Source of the DNA: Streptomyces sp. PTY087I2
GTDB lineage: Bacteria; Actinomycetota; Actinomycetes; Streptomycetales; Streptomycetaceae
Assembly: GCF_001687325.1 (NCBI RefSeq)
Contig: NZ_LZRD01000013.1
Coordinates: 124,001-188,000 of the forward strand
Length of the DNA: 64,000 bases
Direction of reading: 5' to 3'
Of this stretch, positions 15,851 to 25,123 are shown one piece after another. The number at the start of each line of letters is the position of its first letter. The stretch's first letter is position 1. The translations under genes and the position numbers were made by a program. The notes below the pieces were generated by a model that did no database searches, was not told the DNA's origin, and was given only the letters and a program-made list of their open reading frames with translations.

Positions 15851-17935
15851 TCACTCGTACTCGGGCGGCTCCTCGTCCCAGCCGAACTCGGGGTCGCTGT
15901 GCTGCGGGGGCGCGGCCGGGGCTTGCTTACGGGCCGAGGAAGGGGCCGTCGTACGTGGTGCGCGGGCCGGGGCCGCCGGGGCGGGGGCCCGGGGCGCGCG
16001 TGCCGGGACCGGGGCCTCGGGGGCCTGGGACGCCGGTTCCTCCGGGGCAGCTCCCGGGGACGTCTGGGCCAGGACCTCCAGGACGCCCTCCCCGTACGTC
16101 GCGAGCTTCTTCTCGCCCAGGCCGCTGATGCCTCCCAGCTCCCCGATCGTCGTCGGGTGGACCGTCGCGATCTCCCGCAGCGTCGCGTCGTGGAAGATCA
16201 CGTACGCCGGGACGCCCTGCTCCTTCGCCGTCGCCCCGCGCCACGCGCGCAGCGCCTCGAAGACGGGGACGGCCGACGGCGGGAGGTCTGCGGCAGCCTT
16301 GCCCTTGGCGCCCTTGCCGCTGCCGGACCCGGACGACGAGCGGGACGTCGGCTTCTTCGGCTCCTTGCGGAGCAGCACCTCCCGCTCCCGGCCGAGCACC
16401 GTCGCGCTCTCGTCGGTGAGGACCAGCGTGCCGTACTCCCCCTCGACCGCCAGCAGGCCCTGGGCCAGCAGCTGGCGGACCACTCCGCGCCACTCCGCCT
16501 CGGCCAGCTCCTCGCCGATGCCGAAGACGGAGAGCTGGTCGTGGTCGAACTGGATGACCTTCGCGGTCTTGCGGCCCAGCAGGATGTCGATGATCTGGCC
16601 CGCGCCGAACTTCTGGTTCCGCTCGCGCTTCAGCCGCACCACCGTGGACAAAAGCTTCTGCGCGACGATCGTGCCGTCCCACGTCTCCGGCGGGGTGAGG
16701 CAGGTGTCGCAGTTGCCGCAGGCGGGGGCCGTGGGCTCCTGGCCGAAGTAGGTCAGCAGCTGGGCCCGGCGGCACTGGACCGTCTCGCACAGGGCCAGCA
16801 TGGAGTCCAGATGGGAGGCGGCCCGGCGGCGGAACGCCTCGTCGCCCTCCCCGCCCTGGATGAGCTTGCGCTGCTGGACGACGTCCTGGAGTCCGTACGC
16901 CATCCAGGCCGTGGACGGCTCCCCGTCCCGGCCCGCACGGCCGGTCTCCTGGTAGTACCCCTCGACCGACTTGGGCAGGTCGATGTGGGCGACGAAACGG
17001 ACGTCCGGCTTGTCGATGCCCATGCCGAACGCGATCGTCGCGACGACGACGAGCCCCTCCTCCCGGAGGAACCGCGCCTGGTGGGCGGCGCGCGTGGCGG
17101 CGTCCAGGCCCGCGTGGTACGGCACGGCGTCGATGCCGTTGCGGGTCAGATACTCGGCGGTCTTCTCGGTGGAGTTGCGCGAGAGGCAGTAGACGATGCC
17201 CGCGTCCCCGTCGTGCTCCTCCTTGAGGAAGGAGAGAAGCTGCTTCTTGGGGTCGGCCTTCGGCACGATCCGGTACTGGATGTTCGGCCGGTCGAAGCTC
17301 GCCACGAAGTGCTTCGCGTCCGGCATGCCAAGGCGGCGGGTGATCTCCTCGTGCGTGGCGTTCGTCGCGGTCGCCGTCAGGGCGATGCGCGGCACGTCCG
17401 GCCAGCGCTCGCCGAGCACGGACAGGGCCAGATAGTCGGGGCGGAAGTCGTGGCCCCACTGGGCGACGCAGTGCGCCTCGTCGATCGCGAAGACGGAGAC
17501 CTCACCTCGGGCCAGCAGCGAGAGCGTGGAGTCCAGCCGCAGCCGCTCGGGCGCCAGATAGAGGATGTCCAGCTCGCCCGCGAGGAACTGCGCCTCCATC
17601 GAGCGGCGCTCGTCGAAGTCCTGCGTGGAGTTCATGAAGCCGGCCCGGACGCCGAGCGCCCGCAGGGCGTCGACCTGGTCCTGCATGAGGGCGATCAGCG
17701 GGGATACGACGACGCCGGTGCCCCGCCGGACCAGGGACGGGATCTGGTAGCAGAGGGACTTTCCGCCGCCGGTGGGCATGAGCACGACCGCGTCGCCGCC
17801 CGCCACCACATGCTCGATGATCGCGCCCTGCTCGCCGCGGAACGACTCGTACCCGAAGACGCGGTGCAGTGTCCGCCGCGCCTCGCTCTCGCCGTCCGCG
17901 CCGGTGCCGGTCACCGTCCCGGTGGTCTCGTCCAT
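15851..17935 (-). CDS. recQ: ATP-dependent DNA helicase RecQ
   Basis: This 694-residue 3'-5' helicase unwinds DNA during repair and fork restart. Domains in order: a DEAH helicase core (Walker A LMPTGGGKSLCYQ, Walker B AIDEAHCVAQWGHDFR, motif VI QETGRAGRDG), a zinc site (C...C then CGNCDTC), a winged-helix RQC domain, and an HRDC domain at about 560-635. The last 60 residues are an Ala/Pro-rich tail. I use the ATG at 17935; a GTG two codons upstream is also possible. The much longer open frame upstream is antisense to nuoN. It is downstream of the nuo terminator and probably has its own promoter. Confidence 0.93.
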   Translation of the reverse strand: MDETTGTVTGTGADGESEARRTLHRVFGYESFRGEQGAIIEHVVAGGDAVVLMPTGGGKSLCYQIPSLVRRGTGVVVSPLIALMQDQVDALRALGVRAGFMNSTQDFDERRSMEAQFLAGELDILYLAPERLRLDSTLSLLARGEVSVFAIDEAHCVAQWGHDFRPDYLALSVLGERWPDVPRIALTATATNATHEEITRRLGMPDAKHFVASFDRPNIQYRIVPKADPKKQLLSFLKEEHDGDAGIVYCLSRNSTEKTAEYLTRNGIDAVPYHAGLDAATRAAHQARFLREEGLVVVATIAFGMGIDKPDVRFVAHIDLPKSVEGYYQETGRAGRDGEPSTAWMAYGLQDVVQQRKLIQGGEGDEAFRRRAASHLDSMLALCETVQCRRAQLLTYFGQEPTAPACGNCDTCLTPPETWDGTIVAQKLLSTVVRLKRERNQKFGAGQIIDILLGRKTAKVIQFDHDQLSVFGIGEELAEAEWRGVVRQLLAQGLLAVEGEYGTLVLTDESATVLGREREVLLRKEPKKPTSRSSSGSGSGKGAKGKAAADLPPSAVPVFEALRAWRGATAKEQGVPAYVIFHDATLREIATVHPTTIGELGGISGLGEKKLATYGEGVLEVLAQTSPGAAPEEPASQAPEAPVPARAPRAPAPAAPARAPRTTAPSSARKQAPAAPPQHSDPEFGWDEEPPEYE

Positions 17936-18042
17936 GCTCACGCCCAATGCTCTGTCCCCCGAGGGTCCGCCGAGGGTCCGCTCGCCCGGCCCTGTCCCGT
18001 CCTGCTCTCGTCCCCGTCCACGATAGGCGGCTCCTACGACAA

Positions 18043-18077
18043 CGCCGGACGGTCTGTGGATAACCGACCGTCCGGCG
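18043..18077 (-). terminator. Terminator of the nuo operon
   Basis: CGCCGGACGGTC (18043-18054) and GACCGTCCGGCG (18066-18077) form a perfect 12-bp stem with an 11-base loop. It lies 44 bases past the nuoN stop and before the recQ start on the same strand. Confidence 0.78.
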
Positions 18078-18120
18078 CTGCTGCCGCTCATACTGCGGGG
18101 CTTCCCCGCGCGGTCTACCG

Positions 18121-19785
18121 CTACCGCACGAAGACCCCCGCCTGGCTCGCCAGGTCCAGGAAGTACTGCGGGGCCAGGCCCAGCACCAGGGTGACGGCGA
18201 CGCCGACCGCGATCGTCGTCATGGTCAGCGGGGACGGGACGGCGACCGTGGGGCCGTCCGCCTTCGGCTCGCTGAAGAACATCAGGACGATCACCCGGAT
18301 GTAGAAGAACGCCGCGACGGCCGACGAGAGCACACCGACGACGACCAGCGCCCCGGCCCCGCCCTCGGCCGCCGCCTTGAACACCGCGAACTTGCCCGAG
18401 AACCCGGAGGTCAGCGGGATGCCCGCGAAGGCCAGCAGGAACACCGCGAAGACCGCCGCGACCAGCGGCGAGCGGCGGCCGAGCCCGGCCCACTTCGACA
18501 GGTGGGTGGCCTCGCCGCCCGCGTCCCGCACCAGCGTGACGACGGCGAACGCGCCGACCGTCACGAAGGAGTAGGCCAGCAGGTAGAAGAGGACCGAGGA
18601 GATGCCCTCCGGGTTGGCCGCGATGACGCCCGCGAGGATGAAGCCCGCGTGCGCGATCGAGGAGTAGGCGAGCAGCCGCTTGATGTCGGTCTGGGTGATC
18701 GCGACGATCGCCCCGCCCAGCATCGTGATGATCGCCACCGCCCACAGGACCGGCCGCAGGTCCCAGGTGAGGCCCGGCAGCGCCACGTACAGCAGGCGCA
18801 GCAGCGCGCCGAACGCGGCGACCTTCGTGGCCGCGGCCATGAAGCCGGTGACCGGGGTCGGGGCGCCCTGGTAGACGTCCGGGGTCCACATGTGGAACGG
18901 GACCGCGCCGACCTTGAAGAGCAGCCCGGTGAGGATCATCGCGCCGCCGATGAGCAGCAGCGCGTCGTTGCCCATGGTGTCGGCGAGTGCGGGGTCGATC
19001 TCCAGGACCGAGCCGTCGACGACGTTGGCGATCTCGGCGTACGAGAGGGAGCCCGCGTAGCCGTAGATGAGGGCGATCCCGAAGAGGAGGAACGCCGAGG
19101 AGAACGCGCCGAGCAGGAAGTACTTCACGGCCGCCTCCTGCGACATCAGCCGCTTGCGGCGGGCGACGGCGCACAGGAGGTAGAGCGGGAGCGAGAACAC
19201 TTCCAGCGCGACGAAGAGCGTCAGCAGGTCGTTGGCGGCCGGGAAGACCAGCAGCCCCGCCACCGAGAAGAGGAGCAGCGGGAAGACCTCGGTCATGGTG
19301 AACCCGGCCCGCACCGCGGCCTTCTCGCCCTCGCCGCCCGGTACGGCCCCGGGCTGGGCGGCGAACGAGTCGACGCGGTTGCCGTGGCTGCCCGGATCGA
19401 GCCGGCGTTCGGCGAAGGTGAACACCGCCACCATGGCGACCAGGAGAATGGTCCCTTGCAGGAACAGGGTGGGGCCGTCGATCGCGATCGCGCCCATGGC
19501 CGCGATCTGGGCCTTCGTGGTGCCGTATCCCCCGGCGGCGAGGCCGACGATCGCGGCGAACGAGGCGGCGACCGCCACCACGGTCAGGAAGAGCTGGGTG
19601 TGGTAGCGGGCCCGGCGCGGCACGAAGGCCTCGACCAGGATGCCCAGGACGGCGGCGACCACGATGATCAGGACCGGCATCAGCTGGGTGTACTCGATCT
19701 TCGGCGCCGTGAACGAGTCGCCCGGCGCCGCCGCTGTCACCCCGCTCGCCGTCGTCCACAGGCTGTGGACAGCTGTTGCGCTCAC
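18121..19785 (-). CDS. nuoN: NADH-quinone oxidoreductase subunit N
   Basis: This 554-residue antiporter-like subunit sits in the proton-pumping arm of complex I. It has about 14 helices and family stretches such as LFVALEVFSLPLYLLCA, LLIGGAMILTGLLFKVGAVPFHMWTPDVY and IKRLLAYSSIAHAGFILAGV with the conserved lysines and histidine. The N-terminus has an extra hydrophilic leader of about 28 residues before the first helix. Its GTG start at 19785 overlaps the nuoM stop by four bases. It is the last gene of the operon, followed by a hairpin. Confidence 0.96.
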   Translation of the reverse strand: MSATAVHSLWTTASGVTAAAPGDSFTAPKIEYTQLMPVLIIVVAAVLGILVEAFVPRRARYHTQLFLTVVAVAASFAAIVGLAAGGYGTTKAQIAAMGAIAIDGPTLFLQGTILLVAMVAVFTFAERRLDPGSHGNRVDSFAAQPGAVPGGEGEKAAVRAGFTMTEVFPLLLFSVAGLLVFPAANDLLTLFVALEVFSLPLYLLCAVARRKRLMSQEAAVKYFLLGAFSSAFLLFGIALIYGYAGSLSYAEIANVVDGSVLEIDPALADTMGNDALLLIGGAMILTGLLFKVGAVPFHMWTPDVYQGAPTPVTGFMAAATKVAAFGALLRLLYVALPGLTWDLRPVLWAVAIITMLGGAIVAITQTDIKRLLAYSSIAHAGFILAGVIAANPEGISSVLFYLLAYSFVTVGAFAVVTLVRDAGGEATHLSKWAGLGRRSPLVAAVFAVFLLAFAGIPLTSGFSGKFAVFKAAAEGGAGALVVVGVLSSAVAAFFYIRVIVLMFFSEPKADGPTVAVPSPLTMTTIAVGVAVTLVLGLAPQYFLDLASQAGVFVR

Positions 19786-21353
19786 TTGGCGGCCTCCACC
19801 TCGGGCTGGGGGTCCTTCTTCTGTACGTCGGACATGGTGTGCTGCACCGCCGGGTTGACGACCTCGGTGAGCGGCTTCGGGAAGACGCCCAGGAAGATCA
19901 GCACGGCGATCAGCGGAACCGCGACCGCCAGCTCACGGGCCCGGAGGTCCGGCATGGAGCGGACCGACTCCTGTACCGGGCCGGTCATCGTGCGCTGGTA
20001 GAGGACCAGGACGTAGAGGGCTGCGAGCACGATGCCGGAGGTGGCGATGATGCCGGCCACCGGATACGCGCTGAACGTGCCGACCAGGACCAGGAACTCG
20101 CTGACGAACGGGGCGAGTCCGGGCAGCGACAGGGTGGCGAGCCCGCCGATGAGGAACGTCCCGGCCAGCACGGGGGCGACCTTCTGCACCCCGCCGTAGT
20201 CCGCGATGAGCCGCGAGCCGCGCCGGGTGATGAGGAAGCCCGCGACCAGCAGCAGCGCGGCCGTGGAGATGCCGTGGTTGACCATGTAGAGCGTGGCGCC
20301 CGACTGGCCCTGGCTGGTCATCGCGAAGATGCCCAGGATGATGAAGCCGAAGTGCGAGATCGAGGCATAGGCGATGAGCCGCTTGATGTCGCGCTGGCCG
20401 ACCGCGAGGAGCGCCCCGTACACGATGGAGATCAGCGCCAGGGTGATGACCACCGGCGTCGCCCACTTGCTGGCCTCCGGGAAGAGCCCGAGGCAGAAGC
20501 GGAGCATCGCGAAGGTGCCGACCTTGTCGACGATCGCGGTGATCAGCACGGCGACCGGGGCGGTCGCCTCGCCCATCGCGTTGGGCAGCCAGGTGTGCAG
20601 CGGCCACAGCGGGGCCTTCACCGCGAAGGCGAAGAAGAACCCGAGGAACAGCCACCGCTCGGTGCTGGTCGCCATCTCCAGGGAGCCGTTGGCGCGGGCC
20701 TCGGCGATCTCGGAGAGCGAGAAGCTGCCCGCGACCACGTAGAGGCCGATGACCGCGGCCAGCATGATCAGACCACCGGCCAGGTTGTAGAGGAGGAACT
20801 TGACCGCCGCGTACGAGCGCTGGGTCGCGGCGCTCTCGTCGGTGCCCGCGTGGGCCCGGTCGCCGAAGCCGCCGATGAGGAAGTACATCGGGATGAGCAT
20901 GGCTTCGAACAGGATGTAGAAGAGGAAGACGTCGGTCGCGAGGAACGACAGGATCACCATGGCCTCGACCATGAGGATCAGCGCGAAGAAGCCCTGGGTG
21001 GGCCGCCAGCGCGAGGACTTCGTCTCCAGGGGGTCGGCGTCGTGCCAGGCGGCCGCGATGACGAACGGGATGAGCAGCGCGGTGAGGCCGAGGAGGACCA
21101 CCCCGATGCCGTCGACGCCCAGTTCGTACCGGACGCCGAAGTCGGCGATCCAGGACCGGGACTCGGTGAGCTGGTAGCGGTCGCCGCCCGGTTCGAAGCG
21201 GGCGAAGACGACGGCCGCCAGGACGAGCGTGCCGAGCGAGAAGAGCAGCGCGAGCCATTTGGCCGCGGTGCGCCGTGCGGCGGGGACGGCGGCGGTGGCG
21301 ATCGCGCCGATCGCCGGGAGCGCCGCCGTCGCGGTCAGGAGGGGAAAGGACAT
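19782..21353 (-). CDS. nuoM: NADH-quinone oxidoreductase subunit M
   Basis: This 523-residue membrane subunit is the second antiporter-like proton channel of complex I. It has about 14 helices. Key stretches are LSFLATDVFLFYILFEAMLIPMYFLIG with the conserved Glu, FFFAFAVKAPLWPLHTWLPNA with the Lys and His, and IKRLIAYASISHFGFIILG. The ATG at 21353 lies 4 bases past the nuoL stop. The stop overlaps the nuoN start as GTGA. Confidence 0.97.
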   Translation of the reverse strand: MSFPLLTATAALPAIGAIATAAVPAARRTAAKWLALLFSLGTLVLAAVVFARFEPGGDRYQLTESRSWIADFGVRYELGVDGIGVVLLGLTALLIPFVIAAAWHDADPLETKSSRWRPTQGFFALILMVEAMVILSFLATDVFLFYILFEAMLIPMYFLIGGFGDRAHAGTDESAATQRSYAAVKFLLYNLAGGLIMLAAVIGLYVVAGSFSLSEIAEARANGSLEMATSTERWLFLGFFFAFAVKAPLWPLHTWLPNAMGEATAPVAVLITAIVDKVGTFAMLRFCLGLFPEASKWATPVVITLALISIVYGALLAVGQRDIKRLIAYASISHFGFIILGIFAMTSQGQSGATLYMVNHGISTAALLLVAGFLITRRGSRLIADYGGVQKVAPVLAGTFLIGGLATLSLPGLAPFVSEFLVLVGTFSAYPVAGIIATSGIVLAALYVLVLYQRTMTGPVQESVRSMPDLRARELAVAVPLIAVLIFLGVFPKPLTEVVNPAVQHTMSDVQKKDPQPEVEAAK

Positions 21354-21357
21354 GTGA

Positions 21358-23253
21358 TCAGACCGCCCTCATCAGCAGGGTCGCGGCGATGACGACCGCC
21401 GTACCGCCGAACATCGAGACCGCGTAGGTGCGGGCGTAGCCGTTCTGGAGCTTGCGCATCCGGCCGGAGAGCCCGCCGACCGAAGCGGCCGTGCCGTTGA
21501 CGACGCCGTCGACCAGGGAGTGGTCCACGTAGACCAGCGAGCGGGTGAGGTGCTCGCCGCCGCGGACCAGGACCACGTGGTTGAAGTCGTCCTGGAGGAG
21601 ATCGCGGCGGGCGGCCCGGGTGAGGACCGAGCCGCGCGGGGCGACGACCGGGACCGGCTTGCGGCCGTACATCGCCCAGGCGATGCCGACGCCGACGACC
21701 AGGGCCACCACGGTGGCTCCGGTGACCGTGGCCGCGCTCAGCGGGGAATGCCCGTGGTCGTAACCGGTGACCGGCTCCAGCCAGTTGACGAACCGGTCGC
21801 CGATGGCGAAGAACCCGCCCGCGAAGACCGAGCCGAAGGCCAGCACGATCATCGGGATGGTCATCGACCTCGGGGACTCGTGCGGGTGCGGCTCGTGGCC
21901 CTCGGCATCCGGCTGCCAGCGCTTCTCGCCGAAGAAGGTCATCAGCATCACGCGCGTCATGTAGAACGCGGTGATCGCGGCGCCCAGCAGGGCGACCGAG
22001 CCGAGGATCCAGCCCTCGGTGCCGCCCTTGGCGAAGGCCGCCTCGATGATCTTGTCCTTGGAGAAGAAGCCGGACAGGCCGGGGAAGCCGATGATGGCCA
22101 GATAGCCGAGCCCGAAGGTGATGAAGGTGACCGGCATGTACTTCCGCAGGCCGCCGTACTTGCGCATGTCGACCTCGTCGTTCATGCCGTGCATGACGGA
22201 GCCCGCGCCGAGGAAGAGCCCGGCCTTGAAGAAGCCGTGCGTCACCAGGTGCATGATCGCGAAGATGTAGCCGATGGGGCCGAGGCCCGCGGCGAGGATC
22301 ATGTACCCGATCTGCGACATCGTGGAGCCGGCGAGCGCCTTCTTGATGTCGTCCTTCGCGCAACCGACGATCGCACCGAAGATCAGGGTGACCGCACCGA
22401 CGATGACGACGACCAGCTGGGCGTCCGGGGCGGCGTTGAAGATCGCGCCGGAGCGGACGATCAGATAGACACCGGCGGTGACCATGGTCGCGGCGTGGAT
22501 GAGGGCGGAGACCGGGGTCGGGCCCTCCATCGCGTCACCGAGCCAGGACTGGAGCGGCACCTGGGCCGACTTGCCGCAGGCGGCCAGCAGCAGCATCAGG
22601 CCGATGGCCGTCAGCTTGCCCTGGCTCGTCTCGCCCGCCGACTCCAGCACCGGCCCGAAGGCGAAGGTGCCGAAGGTGGTGAACATCAGCATGATGGCGA
22701 TCGAGAGGCCCATGTCGCCGACCCGGTTGACCAGGAAGGCCTTCTTCGCGGCGGTGGCCGCGGTGGGCTTGTGCTGCCAGAAGCCGATGAGCAGGAACGA
22801 CGCCAGACCGACGCCCTCCCACCCGACGTACAGCAGCAGGTAGTTGTCGGCGATGACCAGGATGAGCATCGCCGCGAGGAACAGGTTCAGGTAGCCGAAG
22901 AAGCGGCGCCTGCGCTCGTCGTGCTCCATATAGCCGATGGAGTAGATGTGGATCAGCGTGCCCACACCGGTGATGAGCAGGACGAACGTCATCGACAACT
23001 GGTCGAGCTGGAAGGCGATGTCGGCCTGGAAGCCCTCCACCGGAATCCAGCTGAACAGGTGCTGGTGCAGGGCCCGGTCCTCGGCGCCCTTCCCCAGCAT
23101 GTCGGTGAAGAGGATCAGTCCGACGACGAACGAGGCGGCGGCGAGCGCGGTACCGAGCCAGTGGCCGGTCTTGTCGAGCCGGCGGCCGCCGCAGAGCAGG
23201 ACCGCCGCTCCGAGCAGGGGCGCCGCGACGAGCAGCGCAATCAGGTTCTCCAC
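21358..23253 (-). CDS. nuoL: NADH-quinone oxidoreductase subunit L
   Basis: This 631-residue subunit is the distal antiporter-like channel of complex I. The core spans about residues 60-480 and includes LLLYVGWEGVGLASFLLIGFW, ACGKSAQVPLQSWLGDAMEGPTPVSALIHAATMVTAG and IKKALAGSTMSQIGYM. The C-terminus holds the long lateral-helix region that braces the membrane arm. It starts at the ATG at 23253, 12 bases after the nuoK stop, which is one of the widest gaps inside the operon. Confidence 0.97.
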   Translation of the reverse strand: MENLIALLVAAPLLGAAVLLCGGRRLDKTGHWLGTALAAASFVVGLILFTDMLGKGAEDRALHQHLFSWIPVEGFQADIAFQLDQLSMTFVLLITGVGTLIHIYSIGYMEHDERRRRFFGYLNLFLAAMLILVIADNYLLLYVGWEGVGLASFLLIGFWQHKPTAATAAKKAFLVNRVGDMGLSIAIMLMFTTFGTFAFGPVLESAGETSQGKLTAIGLMLLLAACGKSAQVPLQSWLGDAMEGPTPVSALIHAATMVTAGVYLIVRSGAIFNAAPDAQLVVVIVGAVTLIFGAIVGCAKDDIKKALAGSTMSQIGYMILAAGLGPIGYIFAIMHLVTHGFFKAGLFLGAGSVMHGMNDEVDMRKYGGLRKYMPVTFITFGLGYLAIIGFPGLSGFFSKDKIIEAAFAKGGTEGWILGSVALLGAAITAFYMTRVMLMTFFGEKRWQPDAEGHEPHPHESPRSMTIPMIVLAFGSVFAGGFFAIGDRFVNWLEPVTGYDHGHSPLSAATVTGATVVALVVGVGIAWAMYGRKPVPVVAPRGSVLTRAARRDLLQDDFNHVVLVRGGEHLTRSLVYVDHSLVDGVVNGTAASVGGLSGRMRKLQNGYARTYAVSMFGGTAVVIAATLLMRAV

Positions 23254-23265
23254 GTTTCCGACCCC

Positions 23266-23565
23266 TTACAGCTTCATCAGGCTGGCGTCGTCGACCGAGG
23301 CCGAGTGGCGGGAGCGGAACAACGACACGATGATCGCGAGTCCGACGACGACTTCCGCTGCGGCGACGACCATCGTGAAGAACGCGACGATCTGCCCGTC
23401 GAGGTTGCCGTGCATCCGGGAGAACGTGACGAGCGCCAGATTGCAGGCGTTGAGCATCAGCTCGACGCACATGAACACCACGATCGCGTTCCGCCGGATC
23501 AGCACCCCGGAGGCGCCGATCGCGAACAGCAGGGCCGCGAGGTAGAGGTAGTTGACCGGGTTCAC
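23266..23565 (-). CDS. nuoK: NADH-quinone oxidoreductase subunit K
   Basis: This 99-residue three-helix subunit is homologous to MrpC and helps couple quinone reduction to proton pumping. The conserved Glu in FMCVELMLNACNLALV and the Glu in VVAAAEVVVGLAIIV are present. The GTG start at 23565 overlaps the nuoJ stop as GTGA. Length is normal for the family. Confidence 0.97.
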   Translation of the reverse strand: MNPVNYLYLAALLFAIGASGVLIRRNAIVVFMCVELMLNACNLALVTFSRMHGNLDGQIVAFFTMVVAAAEVVVGLAIIVSLFRSRHSASVDDASLMKL

Positions 23566-24431
23566 TGGGCGGCCTCCGAATTCTCCGCCGCGGACGCGGG
23601 GCCTGCCCCGCGTGTCACGGCGTCCGCGTCCTCACGTCCGAGCCGCTCCCCGGAGCGCTGCTCCAGGGCCTTGAGATCGGCGAGGGACTTCTGCGAGACG
23701 TCCCGGATCTGACCGCGCTTCCGCAGCGTCTGCATGACGGTGAGGTCGGACGGCGTGCCGTCGGGGAGCAGACCGGGGATGTCCACCGCGTTGTGCCGGG
23801 CGTAGACGCCGGGGGCGGGGAGCGGCGGGAGGTGCTTGCCCTCGCGGACGCGCTGCTCGGCCAGCTCCCGCTGGGTCCTGGCCCGTTCGGTGCGCTCGCG
23901 GTGGGTGAGCACCATCGCGCCGACCGTCGCCGTGATCAGCAGGGCGCCGGTGATCTCGAAGGCGAAGACGTACTTGGTGAAGATGAGATTGGCGAGTCCC
24001 TCGACGTTGCCGCCGTGCCGGGTGTTGGCGGCGCCGAGCCCGTTGAACGTGGAGAGCGAGGCGTTGCCGATGCCCGCGATCAGCAGGATGCCGAAGCCGA
24101 GGGCGCATCCGGCGGCCAGCCAGCGCTGCCCCTTGAGGGTCTCCTTGAGGGAGTCCGCCGCGGTGACGCCGACGAGCATGACGACGAAGAGGAACAGCAT
24201 CATGATCGCGCCGGTGTAGACGACGATCTGGACGACGCCGAGGAAATAGGCCCCGTTGGCGAGGTAGAACACCGCGAGGATGATCATGGTGCCGGCGAGC
24301 GAGAGCGCACTGTGCACGGCCTTCTTCAGCAGGACCGTGGCGAGCGCGCCGATCACGGCGACGGTGCCCAGGATCCAGAACTGGAAGGCCTCGCCGGTGG
24401 AGGTGGTGGTGGCTGCGGCCAGCGCGTTCAC
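23562..24431 (-). CDS. nuoJ: NADH-quinone oxidoreductase subunit J
   Basis: This 289-residue subunit has five helices in the first 190 residues, including YFLGVVQIVVYTGAIMMLFLFVVMLV, the family's pi-bulge helix region. It carries a hydrophilic C-terminal tail of about 100 residues (RERTERARTQRELAEQ onward), typical of actinobacterial NuoJ and longer than the E. coli protein. The GTG at 24431 overlaps the nuoI stop as GTGA. The longer frame upstream is antisense or out-of-frame and not coding. Confidence 0.95.
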   Translation of the reverse strand: MNALAAATTTSTGEAFQFWILGTVAVIGALATVLLKKAVHSALSLAGTMIILAVFYLANGAYFLGVVQIVVYTGAIMMLFLFVVMLVGVTAADSLKETLKGQRWLAAGCALGFGILLIAGIGNASLSTFNGLGAANTRHGGNVEGLANLIFTKYVFAFEITGALLITATVGAMVLTHRERTERARTQRELAEQRVREGKHLPPLPAPGVYARHNAVDIPGLLPDGTPSDLTVMQTLRKRGQIRDVSQKSLADLKALEQRSGERLGREDADAVTRGAGPASAAENSEAAQ

Positions 24432-25123
24432 GCGTCCACCCCCTTGTCCTGCCGGGCGTCGGCGGCCCGGGCGGACTCGATGGGGTCCTCGTCGGGCTTG
24501 TCGCTCTCGCCCTTGGACACGGCCGTCTGCCGGACCGTACCGGGGGCGGCCTCGGTGACCACGCCCCGGTAGTAGTCCTGTTCGTCCATGCCGGGGTAGA
24601 TCGCGTGCGGGCTGTCGACCATGCCCTCCTGGAGCCCCGCGAGCAGCTCGTCCTTGGTGTAGATGAGGCTCTCGCGGGTGGTGTTGGCGAGCTCGAACTC
24701 GTTCGTCATGGTCAGCGCCCGGGTGGGGCAGGCCTCGATGCAGAGTCCGCACAGGATGCAGCGCGCGTAGTTGATCTGGTAGACGCGGCCGTAGCGTTCG
24801 CCCGGGGAGTAGCGCTCCTCCTCGGTGTTGTCCGCGCCCTCCACGTAGATCGCGTCGGCGGGACACGCCCAGGCGCACAGCTCGCAGCCGACGCACTTCT
24901 CCAGGCCGTCCGGGTGGCGGTTGAGCTGGTGGCGGCCGTGGAAGCGGGGCGCCGTCGTCTTCGGCGTCTCCGGATACTGCTCGGTGAGCCGCTTCTTGAA
25001 CATGGCCTTGAAGGTCACGCCGAAGCCGGCCACCGGGTTCTGGAACTTCTCCCCCGGCTCCTCTGCCCCGCCCGAGGACCCAGCGGATCCCGATGAGCCC
25101 GTGAGCTCTGGTTTCTCAGACAC
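24428..25123 (-). CDS. nuoI: NADH-quinone oxidoreductase subunit I (2 x [4Fe-4S])
   Basis: This 231-residue ferredoxin-like subunit passes electrons to NuoB through two [4Fe-4S] clusters. The ligands are seen in CVGCELCAWACP and CILCGLCIEACP. I place the start at the GTG at 25123, because AGGAGG lies 6 bases upstream and the start overlaps the nuoH stop by 8 bases. A Gly/Ser-rich leader precedes the core. A 50-residue acidic tail follows the second cluster. Confidence 0.96.
   Translation of the reverse strand: MSEKPELTGSSGSAGSSGGAEEPGEKFQNPVAGFGVTFKAMFKKRLTEQYPETPKTTAPRFHGRHQLNRHPDGLEKCVGCELCAWACPADAIYVEGADNTEEERYSPGERYGRVYQINYARCILCGLCIEACPTRALTMTNEFELANTTRESLIYTKDELLAGLQEGMVDSPHAIYPGMDEQDYYRGVVTEAAPGTVRQTAVSKGESDKPDEDPIESARAADARQDKGVDA

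Noticed and set aside
15851..19759. A 1302-residue minus-strand frame
   Set aside because: Only the part from 17935 downwards is RecQ. The rest is a shadow of nuoN in another frame, Arg/Gly/Pro-rich with no family features.
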